DNA of 14,339 bases, taken from positions 1-14,339 of the forward strand of contig JALUEA010000053.1 of assembly GCA_027053135.1 (NCBI GenBank), in the 5' to 3' direction. Of this stretch, positions 1 through 6,230 are shown piece after piece (positions within the stretch are counted from its first letter, which is position 1; every line of letters begins with the position of its first letter). This stretch comes from Candidatus Altimarinota bacterium (lineage in GTDB: Bacteria > Patescibacteriota > Gracilibacteria > CAIRYL01). The notes under the pieces were generated by a model that was not told the origin of the DNA, did no database searches, and was given only the letters and a program-made list of their open reading frames with translations. The position numbers and the translations under genes were made by a program.

Positions 1-80
1 ATAATACACTCAAAATAAAAGGAAAAGAAACAAAAAACTCTCTTGAATTTATAGGAACATTTCCATCAAACACCTTATAA
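1..80 (+). CDS. 3' end of an unidentified gene (partial)
   Basis: Frame 3 is open from the window edge to a TAA at 78-80. It gives the last 25 residues of a protein, ending in GTFPSNTL. The stop lies 7 bases before the holA start, so the two genes are probably consecutive on the same strand. The fragment is too short to assign to a family. It could be chance, because the region is AT-rich, but the tight junction with holA and the lack of any stop in this frame favour a real C-terminus. Confidence 0.5.
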   Translation, partial: NTLKIKGKETKNSLEFIGTFPSNTL

Positions 81-81
81 T
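76..81 (+). promoter_or_regulatory. Candidate -10 box for a leaderless holA transcript
   Basis: A perfect TATAAT overlaps the stop codon of the preceding partial gene. Its last T is 7 bases before the A of the holA ATG, which is where transcription would begin, so the mRNA would have no leader. No good -35 is seen at 16-18 bp and there is no TG extension, so the call rests on the hexamer and its position alone. Confidence 0.35.
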
Positions 82-87
82 ACATAT

Positions 88-1080
88 ATGAAAAATGTTT
101 TTCTTGCCATCGGACCAAATACTTTTTTACTAAAAGATTTTATCTCCCAAACAAAAAAAGCGTCACTTATAAAGTATGGAGAATTTGCGGTACAAACACT
201 CTCTGTAAAAGAAAATTCACTTTCAGAAATTATAACCGAAATATCAACACCTCCATTTTTTGGAGGAAAAAAAATAATTTTCCTCGAAGAGTTTCCTCCT
301 TCTGCTCATCCAAAACTTTCAGAGACCAAAAAAACAGAATACACAAAACTTTTAGAACATTTATCACATCTCCCAGAAGAAGTAATTGTATTTGTTATTA
401 GTATTAATCCTGATAAAAGAACAAAATTTTTTAAAACAATTAAAAATCATGCGAGCAAAATATACGAATACACATTATTTGACCCCAAACGAGATATTTC
501 AAAATTCACACAGTGGATAATAGAACGATCAAAAAAATATGGAGCATTTATAGATTTAAAAACAGCACAATTTCTCCATTCTTTTGTAGGAAACGATCTC
601 GAAAAACTTGATAAAGAACTCCAAAAACTTGCTCTTCTTACCGCAAATACAAAAGAACACATTTCAAAAAACAATATCATTACTCTTTGCGCTCCAAATG
701 AAGAATCCGCAGATTTTGCGTTTTCAAATGCACTTTCGAGCGGAAATGCACAAAAAATCCTTACAGAAATATCAACCCTTAGTAAGGAATTTGGATCTGC
801 TATGATATGGAACAGAGATATTATTCCAAGTATTCGTACATTATTAAAAGTACGATTTTCTATCGATTCTCCTCACGAAAAATCTGGAATACATCCATTT
901 GTTTTTAAAACACTGTCAAAAGTAGCTCAAAAATTTACCATCGAACAATTACAAAACCTGCATACATTTTTACTCGATACTGATAAGAAAACAAAAAACG
1001 GAACACTTTCCTTATCACAAGAAACTGCACAGTTTCTTTTACATATTCAAAAAGAGTTCTATACATTTTTTACTCAATAA
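88..1080 (+). CDS. holA: DNA polymerase III subunit delta
   Basis: The 330-residue product matches the clamp-loader delta subunit in length and layout. An N-terminal Rossmann-like region (about 1-140) has the family's opening hydrophobic strand followed by 'FGGKKIIFLEEF' near residues 58-69. A middle lid region holds 'FVGNDLEKLDKELQKLALL' (about 166-184), the usual delta signature in which the Asn-Asp-Leu and Leu-x-x-Glu-Leu-x-Lys positions are conserved. An all-helical C-terminal collar follows. Delta opens the beta sliding clamp as part of the DnaX clamp-loader complex in the cytoplasm. The ATG at 88 is the only sensible start and has no Shine-Dalgarno sequence. The gene converges on the FemAB-like gene with 15 bases between the stop codons. 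The family call is from recognition of conserved segments, since delta is divergent even among relatives. Confidence 0.85.
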   Translation: MKNVFLAIGPNTFLLKDFISQTKKASLIKYGEFAVQTLSVKENSLSEIITEISTPPFFGGKKIIFLEEFPPSAHPKLSETKKTEYTKLLEHLSHLPEEVIVFVISINPDKRTKFFKTIKNHASKIYEYTLFDPKRDISKFTQWIIERSKKYGAFIDLKTAQFLHSFVGNDLEKLDKELQKLALLTANTKEHISKNNIITLCAPNEESADFAFSNALSSGNAQKILTEISTLSKEFGSAMIWNRDIIPSIRTLLKVRFSIDSPHEKSGIHPFVFKTLSKVAQKFTIEQLQNLHTFLLDTDKKTKNGTLSLSQETAQFLLHIQKEFYTFFTQ

Positions 1081-1095
1081 TACTATACACAAAAA

Positions 1096-2040
1096 CTATA
1101 AAAGAAAATCTAATCCTTCATCACAAATAACACGCGTTCCACCAAACTTTAACTTAAACGATGCGACTCCATTTAATGAATGCGAAGGACTATTTTCTGG
1201 TGAAATACCAAGAAAATCGTATACTTTTGCCCCCTTCTTTTTTGCCCATTGTATACCTGTCCATTGCAATAAATACGGTGCCATCAATCCGCGTTTACGA
1301 CTTGTCGATGCTCCATAATTATAAATTGCCATTCCTTCCGCAACACTAAAAATAGCACTTGCTAACACATCTCCCATTACATCTTTTGCAGTGTATAATA
1401 CCGCATCATCACCAAAACTTTGTAATAAATCTACATACACATGTTTTTTATTTGATCGAAACCCATCTCGTTTACTCGTTTCTTGCATTAACTTCCAAAA
1501 ATTTTCTACATTGTGTTCTTGTTCTATAACGACTCCTTTTCTCCGTGCTACCTTAATATTATACCGTCCTTTCTGCTTCATTTGTGCTAAAATTTCTTCA
1601 TCAGTTAGAGTAAGATCAATCATCAAAGTATTTGTTGGAAAAATTTCTGGCGCTCGTCTATGAATATTTTCTTGTAAAAACTTTGTAAATAAAGGATTAC
1701 TCCAAAACTTCTCTGTCCCAAATGGTGCATACACTCGTACGATACCTACATTATTTTCTTTTTTTCTTGCATGCATAAATACCGTTTCCAAAAGTTCTAC
1801 AAAATCATTTGGATCTCCTATTGGACCACGCGGTATTTCCCATAAAGGTTTGACCCAAAATTTAAGAAAATGCGCTTTTCGCTCTATAACAAGAACTTTT
1901 GCATTTTTTTTCTCTACCCAAAATGATCGACAACCATTTTCTTCTTTTGCCTTTTTCCATGCATTACTTTGCCAATAATGCTTTGTAAATACACGAGGAA
2001 ATACTTCTTTCGCTTCTAAATCCGCAAGGGTTACACTCAT
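1096..2040 (-). CDS. FemAB-like peptidoglycan aminoacyltransferase
   Basis: The 314-residue product belongs to the FemAB/FemX family, paired GNAT-fold enzymes that transfer an amino acid from aminoacyl-tRNA to the stem peptide of lipid II to build peptidoglycan cross-bridges at the inner face of the membrane. Visible signatures are the N-terminal 'WQSNAWKKAKEENG' (about 23-36), the 'MKQKGRYNIKVARRKGV' block (154-170) typical of this family, and the C-terminal acceptor-domain pattern 'LLQWTGIQWAKKKGAKVYDF' (257-276) followed by LGI and 'GVASFKLKFGG' (291-301). The long coiled-coil arm of staphylococcal FemA is absent. The gene lies 24 bases downstream of the rhodanese lipoprotein gene on the same strand, so the two may be cotranscribed. 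A TATCAT box at 2051-2046 also sits at leaderless distance from the ATG. The stop codon is TAG. The amino acid transferred cannot be read from the sequence. Confidence 0.82.
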   Translation of the reverse strand: MSVTLADLEAKEVFPRVFTKHYWQSNAWKKAKEENGCRSFWVEKKNAKVLVIERKAHFLKFWVKPLWEIPRGPIGDPNDFVELLETVFMHARKKENNVGIVRVYAPFGTEKFWSNPLFTKFLQENIHRRAPEIFPTNTLMIDLTLTDEEILAQMKQKGRYNIKVARRKGVVIEQEHNVENFWKLMQETSKRDGFRSNKKHVYVDLLQSFGDDAVLYTAKDVMGDVLASAIFSVAEGMAIYNYGASTSRKRGLMAPYLLQWTGIQWAKKKGAKVYDFLGISPENSPSHSLNGVASFKLKFGGTRVICDEGLDFLL

Positions 2041-2064
2041 CTTTTATGATAAAAATTCTTTTCA

Positions 2065-2541
2065 TTATTGTACAAGAGGAAAATTATTTTGTTTCCAATC
2101 ATTTATTCCGTATTGTAAATTATACACTGTTGTAAATCCAAGCTTTTTCATAAGAGAAAATGTTTGACCAGAACGATTTCCACTATGACAATAGATAAAA
2201 TACGTTTTATTCTTATCTAATTGAGATATTTTTGTTACGAAATCAGGACTGTAAAAATCTATATTATGTGCATTTTTAATATGCCCCATTTGAAATTCTT
2301 CCGATGTTCGTACATCAAGAATAATATGTTTTTTATCAGTAGAAGAAATAGTATCTGTAAATTGTTTAAATTCCTTTGCTGATAAAGAAATAAAACGAGA
2401 CTCTTTTTTCTCTATCTGATTCAAAAAATATGCTTCTTTTTCCACATGACTATCCTCTTGCGTTGTATACTCTTCTATGTTTTTACACCCAGAAAAAAAC
2501 ATAATCCCACAAAGACATCCCCATACAATTCCTCGTTTCAT
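2065..2541 (-). CDS. Surface lipoprotein with a rhodanese domain
   Basis: The 158-residue product starts with a short basic n-region (MKR), a hydrophobic stretch and a lipobox 'FFSGC' with the lipidated cysteine at position 19, so it should be exported and membrane-anchored. A linker of about 35 residues leads to a single rhodanese domain (about 50-158). The domain has the 'DVRTSEEFQMGHIKNAHNI' segment (76-94) and a complete catalytic loop CHSGNR, with the sulfur-carrying Cys118 and Arg123. The family moves sulfane sulfur or works in thiol redox chemistry. The physiological acceptor here is unknown. Expression is probably from the palindromic divergent promoter shared with the transglycosylase-like gene at 2598, with the FemAB-like gene 24 bases downstream. 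There is no Shine-Dalgarno sequence before the ATG. Confidence 0.85.
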   Translation of the reverse strand: MKRGIVWGCLCGIMFFSGCKNIEEYTTQEDSHVEKEAYFLNQIEKKESRFISLSAKEFKQFTDTISSTDKKHIILDVRTSEEFQMGHIKNAHNIDFYSPDFVTKISQLDKNKTYFIYCHSGNRSGQTFSLMKKLGFTTVYNLQYGINDWKQNNFPLVQ

Positions 2542-2542
2542 A

Positions 2543-2598
2543 TTGTTTTTTATTAAAAAATAATGATATAATTATACGAATTTTTACAAAATTAACAA
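2543..2598. promoter_or_regulatory. Overlapping divergent promoter pair with a palindromic -10
   Basis: The sequence TATAATTATA at 2567-2576 is its own reverse complement and offers a perfect TATAAT to each strand. Rightward: -35 TTGTTT at 2543-2548, 18-bp spacer, -10 at 2567-2572, predicted start near 2579 and a leader of about 19 nt to the ATG at 2598. Leftward: -35 TTGTTA at 2598-2593, 16-bp spacer, -10 at 2576-2571, predicted start near 2564 and a leader of about 23 nt to the ATG at 2541. The two -10 boxes share two base pairs, and each -35 lies at or next to the other gene's start codon. Strong match on both strands; no transcription data. Confidence 0.6.
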
Positions 2599-3503
2599 TG
2601 AAAAAACCAACAAATATACCTGGAGCAAAAAATAAATGTGAAGGACTTTCTTTTTTTCAAATAAAAAAACTAAAAGAAACAGACTTGCAAACCTGCTCAA
2701 AAGAAACACGAGAAGATCTTCAAAAATGCAAAGAAAATATCCATACTTCAAAAACACATATAGTAGAAAATGGAGAAACACTCTCAACCATACTAGGAAG
2801 ATCATTATTTTACAATAAAAAAATTAGCATAAATGGAAAACCTCCTAAATATCAACCGAAAATATCATTACATGCGGGGGACACGGTGACTATTACTGGA
2901 AATGAATGTGCTCCTATACTTAAAATCTCCCTTAAAAAGCGCACTATTGTAGACATGATTATTGCAGATTCTAAAATCTCAATAAAAAAACTCGATAAAA
3001 AAGAACTCCAACGAGCAAAACAAAATATTGCTCGAATTTCTCATGGCGTATTTTCATTTGCAGATCTCATGGCTCTTGCAGCAAAAGAATCATCTTTAAA
3101 ACCAAATACGGTAAACGGATTTACACGAATTCAAAAATCAAATAGACCGACAAAAGAACTCCGAGATCAGTACCATCTCCCAGATGATCCAAATGTAAAA
3201 AATCATCTAACCAGAGATTTAGAAGATGCGACACTTCATTTGATGAAATACTATAAACTCATTAAAGAATTTCAACAAAGTAAAGAATACAAAGCATTAC
3301 CTCCAACATTACAAAAACTCTCAACAAAAGAACTCAGCCTTACGGCATATAACAGAGGAATAACAAATGTATTACAAATCTTAAAAAGTGGACATGATCC
3401 TAGAACATACAAACTCCCGAAAATGCATCAATATTACGCTCGAAAAATCCTCAATGTTTCCCATAGTAAAGAATTCCAAAAAATATTGAATAATAATAGC
3501 TAA
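2598..3503 (+). CDS. LysM-like plus SLT-like protein, probable lytic transglycosylase
   Basis: The 301-residue product has a charged N-terminus (1-50), a LysM-like module at about 53-100 (starts 'THIVENGETLSTILG', ends 'LHAGDTVTI') and a transglycosylase-like helical domain at about 140-285. In the latter, 'DLMALAAKESSLKPNTVNG' (156-174) carries the Glu164-Ser pair expected at the catalytic site, and 'LTAYNRGITNV' (248-258) resembles the conserved AYNxG motif. The usual GLMQ motif is not clear; 'GFTRIQ' (174-179) stands in its place. The known role of such enzymes is cleaving the MurNAc-GlcNAc bond of peptidoglycan. No signal peptide or membrane segment is visible, which is odd for a wall enzyme. 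The gene diverges from the rhodanese lipoprotein gene and ends 4 bases before the folE stop. The domain calls are moderate; enzyme activity is inferred. Confidence 0.6.
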   Translation: MKKPTNIPGAKNKCEGLSFFQIKKLKETDLQTCSKETREDLQKCKENIHTSKTHIVENGETLSTILGRSLFYNKKISINGKPPKYQPKISLHAGDTVTITGNECAPILKISLKKRTIVDMIIADSKISIKKLDKKELQRAKQNIARISHGVFSFADLMALAAKESSLKPNTVNGFTRIQKSNRPTKELRDQYHLPDDPNVKNHLTRDLEDATLHLMKYYKLIKEFQQSKEYKALPPTLQKLSTKELSLTAYNRGITNVLQILKSGHDPRTYKLPKMHQYYARKILNVSHSKEFQKILNNNS

Positions 3504-3507
3504 ACTC

Positions 3508-4065
3508 TTACGAAACACTCTGCAAAAACTCATTTCGTGTCCGAGCATCAGTACGAAACAAACCACGAACCGCTGTTGTTTCCATCTGAGCATCTTCTTT
3601 TTTTACCCCTCTCATCTGCATACACATATGTGATGCAGATATTTTTACAGCAACCCCTTTTGCATGTAATAAAGACTCTAATTTATCAGCAATTTCCATC
3701 GTAAGGCGTTCTTGATTTTGTAATCTTTTTGAAAACTTATTAACAATACGAGGAATTTTCGAAAGCCCAATAATCTTTTGACGAGGAATATATGCAACAT
3801 GAGCTACTCCAGTAAACGGGAGCATATGGTGTTCACATAATGAATGAAAATGAATATTTTTTACCAAAATCATTTCATCATAATTTTCTCCATCAAACAC
3901 CGTATCAATTTTTTCATCAGATGTTCTATATCCTTCCACAATCTCTTCCCACGCATTTGCAAAACGAGAAGGAGTATCACGCACTCCTTCTCGTTCTACA
4001 TCTTCTCCAATGGCCTCTAAAATAAGTGTACAAGCTTCTTGTAACTTTTTTTTATCAACAACCAT
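3508..4065 (-). CDS. folE: GTP cyclohydrolase I
   Basis: The 185-residue product is a complete FolE. It converts GTP to 7,8-dihydroneopterin triphosphate, the entry step to folate and other pterins, as a cytoplasmic homo-oligomer with a zinc at each active site. The zinc ligands are visible: 'CEHHMLPF' with Cys77 and His80, and Cys148 in 'SHMCMQMRGV' (145-154). Further family signatures are 'GVRDTPSRFANAW' (27-39) and 'GLSKIPRIVNKFSKRLQNQERLT' between 100 and 122. It lies 6 bases downstream of ppa and is almost certainly cotranscribed with it. No other pterin gene is in the window, so folate versus another pterin product cannot be decided. No Shine-Dalgarno sequence precedes the ATG; initiation may be coupled to ppa termination. 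Confidence 0.95.
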   Translation of the reverse strand: MVVDKKKLQEACTLILEAIGEDVEREGVRDTPSRFANAWEEIVEGYRTSDEKIDTVFDGENYDEMILVKNIHFHSLCEHHMLPFTGVAHVAYIPRQKIIGLSKIPRIVNKFSKRLQNQERLTMEIADKLESLLHAKGVAVKISASHMCMQMRGVKKEDAQMETTAVRGLFRTDARTRNEFLQSVS

Positions 4066-4071
4066 AATGCT

Positions 4072-4626
4072 TTATTTAATATTAAATTTTTGCTTATAAC
4101 ATGCTTGACACTCTTTAATAAATTTCAACGCTTCCTCTGCATTTACTCTTCCTGTTACAGAGACTTGTTTTTTCTCTAAATCTTTATAGTGTTCCATAAA
4201 GTAAATAAGAGTTTCTAATTCTTTCTCATCAATATCAGATATATCAGCAATATGAGATAATCGACTATCTCCAGTTGGAACAGCAAGAATTTTATCATCT
4301 CTTTCTCCACTATCATCTACAGAAAGCATTCCAACAACTCGACATGGAACAAGTACTCCTGGATGAAATGTATTATCTCCTAAAATAACGACATCTAACG
4401 GATCATTATCAAATTCATTCCATGTTTGAGGAATAAGTCCATAATTAAAAGGATATGGCATTGGTGTTTTCAAAATTCGATCAACCATTACCATTCCATA
4501 TTGTTTATCATATTCATACTTTACAGTATCACCTGATGCGATTTCTAAAATTACATGTATCTCAGAAGAATTCTCATCTCCCCAAACAGGAACAGCATGA
4601 AACGGATTTTGCATAGAAAAAGACAT
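4072..4626 (-). CDS. ppa: Inorganic pyrophosphatase, family I
   Basis: The 184-residue product is a soluble family I pyrophosphatase, which hydrolyses PPi to two phosphates and so pulls biosynthetic reactions forward. The metal-binding signature 'DNDPLDVVIL' (73-82) supplies Asp73, Asp75 and Asp78. The second acidic cluster 'DDSGERDDK' (104-112) matches the Asp/Lys positions of the family. 'PYPFNYGLIPQTW' (58-69 region) and the C-terminal 'HYKDLEKK' (146-153), equivalent to the Tyr-Lys pair of the active site, are also present. Length is usual for the family. It sits between the cyclophilin gene (32-base gap) and folE (6-base gap). PPi is not a FolE product, so the pairing probably reflects compact packing of housekeeping genes rather than a shared pathway. 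Confidence 0.95.
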   Translation of the reverse strand: MSFSMQNPFHAVPVWGDENSSEIHVILEIASGDTVKYEYDKQYGMVMVDRILKTPMPYPFNYGLIPQTWNEFDNDPLDVVILGDNTFHPGVLVPCRVVGMLSVDDSGERDDKILAVPTGDSRLSHIADISDIDEKELETLIYFMEHYKDLEKKQVSVTGRVNAEEALKFIKECQACYKQKFNIK

Positions 4627-4658
4627 TGTATTTAAAAAAAGAACAAAAAATAATTATA

Positions 4659-5342
4659 TTATTTAGATTTCTGATACTTTGCTTTAAAATCATTATACGG
4701 AAGAATCTCTATATCATTCATAACAACATCTGTTACTGGTTTATCAAAAGAATCTGTTTTTACCTTTGAAATTGCATTCACGATATTCATTCCAGAAATT
4801 ACTTCTCCAAACACTGAATGTCTATTATCTAAATAATTATTATTTGCAGTATTTATAAAAAACTGAGATCCATTTGTTTTTGGACCAGCATTTGCCATAG
4901 AAACCGCTCCTATATTATTTTTCGCTGTATCTGCGAACTCATCATCAAAAGGTTTCCCCCATAAACTTTTTCCTCCTCGACCAGTTCCTTCTGGGTCTCC
5001 TCCTTGAATCATAAACCCATCAATCACTCTATGAAAAATAACTCCATCATAATAATCTTTTTTTGAAAGACCTATAAAGTTCTCCACTGCTTTTGGAGCA
5101 GCATCTGGAAAAAATCGAATTGTTATATCTCCATAATTTGTATGAATAACAGCAACCGTTTCATTATCTTTTACTGGACCAGCTTGTAATAATTTTTCAT
5201 CAGTCATAGTAGGTTTTAAAAGAATATGATCTGACACTTCCGTATGAGAAGCATCTATAGAAGCAACAGGAGATGGTGTTACTACTGCTTCATCTGGTAA
5301 CGATAATCCTGCTAAAAAAAATATTATCAATAAATCTAACAT
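4659..5342 (-). CDS. Cyclophilin-type peptidyl-prolyl isomerase with N-terminal membrane segment
   Basis: The 227-residue product has a short hydrophobic N-terminus (about 3-15, 'DLLIIFFLAGLSL'), a Pro/Ser/Thr-rich linker to about residue 60, and a complete cyclophilin domain (about 62-213). Active-site signatures are 'FHRVIDGFMIQGGDP' (103-117, Arg105 catalytic), 'GSQFFI' (158-163) and 'LDNRHSVFGEV' (171-181). It should speed cis-trans isomerisation of Xaa-Pro bonds, probably outside the membrane. There is no lipobox Cys, and the n-region lacks Lys or Arg and carries Asp3, so whether it is cleaved, anchored or poorly exported is uncertain. Upstream in frame there is no ATG, GTG or TTG before a TAG at 5384-5382, so the ATG at 5342 is the start. 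The gene lies 136 bases after rpsU and 32 bases before ppa on the same strand. Confidence 0.9.
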   Translation of the reverse strand: MLDLLIIFFLAGLSLPDEAVVTPSPVASIDASHTEVSDHILLKPTMTDEKLLQAGPVKDNETVAVIHTNYGDITIRFFPDAAPKAVENFIGLSKKDYYDGVIFHRVIDGFMIQGGDPEGTGRGGKSLWGKPFDDEFADTAKNNIGAVSMANAGPKTNGSQFFINTANNNYLDNRHSVFGEVISGMNIVNAISKVKTDSFDKPVTDVVMNDIEILPYNDFKAKYQKSK

Positions 5343-5378
5343 AAAAAAATATATAATAAAACAAAATATACTGCCTCC

Positions 5379-5407
5379 ATACTATATATTTTTATATACG
5401 AAAGCAA
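5379..5407 (-). promoter_or_regulatory. Weak candidate promoter for the cyclophilin gene
   Basis: On the - strand, TTGCTT (5407-5402), a 17-bp spacer and TAGTAT (5384-5379) would start transcription near 5372, giving a leader of about 30 nt. Both boxes are imperfect and the region is so AT-rich that such matches are easy to find. Confidence 0.25.
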
Positions 5408-5424
5408 TATATATTCACATATAA

Positions 5425-5452
5425 TATAAAAAAGTTTTTATTCTTTTTTATA
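5425..5452. repeat. AT-only inverted repeat between the cyclophilin gene and rpsU
   Basis: The arms TATAAAAAAG (5425-5434) and CTTTTTTATA (5443-5452) are perfectly complementary, 10 bp each, with an 8-base loop TTTTTATT. It lies 26-53 bases downstream of the rpsU stop on the - strand. It could act as a weak terminator for rpsU, but the stem has a single G-C pair and no clean U-tract follows, so this may only be a product of base composition. Confidence 0.3.
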
Positions 5453-5478
5453 CAAGACGACACTCTTCTAAAAGCAAT

Positions 5479-5694
5479 TTAAGCGTAAAATGCTTTTCGT
5501 TTATTTTCTGCTCTATATTGAGATGCAATAATTGCTGCTTCTCGAATTTGTCGTTTTGTTCGTGGTTTTTTAAAATATCGAAGATTTCGAATTCGTAACA
5601 TAATTCGAGAATTATTCATTTGTCGTTTCCACCGTTTAATAAGTCGTTCATTCGTTTCATTTCCATCATCTTTTTTTACTGCCCAAGTTGCCAT
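5479..5694 (-). CDS. rpsU: 30S ribosomal protein bS21
   Basis: The 71-residue, very basic product fits bS21, the small-subunit protein next to the 3' end of 16S rRNA that helps initiation. The family pattern is visible: 'NERLIKRWKRQMNNSRIM' (15-32) corresponds to the usual ES-x-LIRRFKRxVxxSGxL, followed by 'RNLRYFKKPRTKRQIREAA' (36-54), equivalent to the R-x-x-RYFxKPxxKxxxREAA block. bS21 is one of the few ribosomal proteins encoded as a single gene away from the large clusters. It has its own near-consensus promoter and diverges from ridA. The leader contains no Shine-Dalgarno sequence, which is of interest because bS21 acts at the anti-SD. The assignment is from motif pattern, as the protein is short. 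Confidence 0.85.
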   Translation of the reverse strand: MATWAVKKDDGNETNERLIKRWKRQMNNSRIMLRIRNLRYFKKPRTKRQIREAAIIASQYRAENKRKAFYA

Positions 5695-5734
5695 GTTTGC
5701 TTATAATAAGAAAGAATAATATTTTTACCTAGCC

Positions 5735-5763
5735 ATTATCCAAAAAATTATACTTTTTGTCAA
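5735..5763 (-). promoter_or_regulatory. Near-consensus sigma70-type promoter for rpsU
   Basis: On the - strand a perfect -35 TTGACA (5763-5758), an exact 17-bp spacer and a -10 GATAAT (5740-5735, five of six) are present. Transcription would start near 5728, giving a 34-nt A/T-rich leader to the rpsU ATG at 5694. This is the best promoter match in the window and suits a highly expressed ribosomal protein gene. Confidence 0.7.
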
Positions 5764-5770
5764 ATACATG

Positions 5771-5799
5771 TTACATTTCTGCATATATTCTTTTATATA
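5771..5799 (+). promoter_or_regulatory. Candidate promoter for ridA
   Basis: TTACAT (5771-5776), a 17-bp spacer and TATATA (5794-5799) would place the start of transcription at about the ATG at 5805, giving a leaderless or nearly leaderless message. The match is imperfect and the region is AT-rich. Confidence 0.3.
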
Positions 5800-5804
5800 T
5801 CCAT

Positions 5805-6194
5805 ATGACAAATGCAAAAATATCCGCATTATACCCTCAAAACGCAGCAAAGCCAGCAGCTCCATACTCACCTGCCGTACAAGTAGGAAATACATTTTAT
5901 TTTTCTGGACAAATAGCCCTTACTCCAAATGGAGTATTAAAAAATAAGAATATCGATGAAGAATTAACACAAATTTTTATAAATATTGAAGCACTTCTTC
6001 ATGCTAGAAATCTTACAAAACAGAATATTGCAAAAGTAACAATATACCTTCAAGATATAAATGATTATGAAAAAGTAAATACACGATACGCTGAATTTCT
6101 TGGTGATATCACTCCACCTGCTCGAAGTTGTTTTGAAGTAGCAAAACTCCCTCTTGGTGCAAAAGTTGAAATTGAAATTATTGCCGTAATGTAA
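5805..6194 (+). CDS. ridA: RidA family enamine/imine deaminase
   Basis: The 129-residue product covers the whole YjgF/YER057c/UK114 fold. RidA trimers hydrolyse reactive enamine and imine intermediates made by PLP enzymes, protecting other enzymes from damage. Signatures are 'APYSPAVQVGNTFYFSGQI' (19-37), the substrate-carboxylate Arg107 in 'PPARSCFEVAKLPLGAKVEI' (104-123) and the following Glu residues at 122/124. The start was set at ATG 5805: an in-frame TTG at 5757 would add 16 residues (including Cys and several aromatic residues) that the family does not have. The gene precedes trxB with a 36-base gap on the same strand, which holds a likely trxB -10 box. No Shine-Dalgarno sequence. Confidence 0.9.
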   Translation: MTNAKISALYPQNAAKPAAPYSPAVQVGNTFYFSGQIALTPNGVLKNKNIDEELTQIFINIEALLHARNLTKQNIAKVTIYLQDINDYEKVNTRYAEFLGDITPPARSCFEVAKLPLGAKVEIEIIAVM

Positions 6195-6212
6195 TATACT
6201 ATCCATATATTT

Positions 6213-6218
6213 TATAAT
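6213..6218 (+). promoter_or_regulatory. Candidate -10 box for trxB
   Basis: A perfect TATAAT lies in the 36-base ridA-trxB gap and predicts a start near 6225, a leader of about 6 nt. The stretch from this box to the ATG (eight A, then TACT) closely resembles the one before topA. No good -35 is seen. Confidence 0.35.
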
Positions 6219-6230
6219 AAAAAAAATACT

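Noticed and set aside
1081..1095. Terminator between the convergent holA and FemAB-like genes
   Set aside because: The 15-base gap contains no hairpin and no U-tract.
5374..5378. GGAGG on the - strand upstream of the cyclophilin gene as its Shine-Dalgarno
   Set aside because: It is more than 30 bases from the ATG. No in-frame ATG, GTG or TTG lies at usable distance, and the TTG nearest to it is out of frame.
5757..5804. Extended N-terminus for RidA from TTG 5757
   Set aside because: The extra 16 residues have no counterpart in the family; ATG 5805 gives the normal 129-residue protein, and the -35 of the rpsU promoter lies in this stretch.
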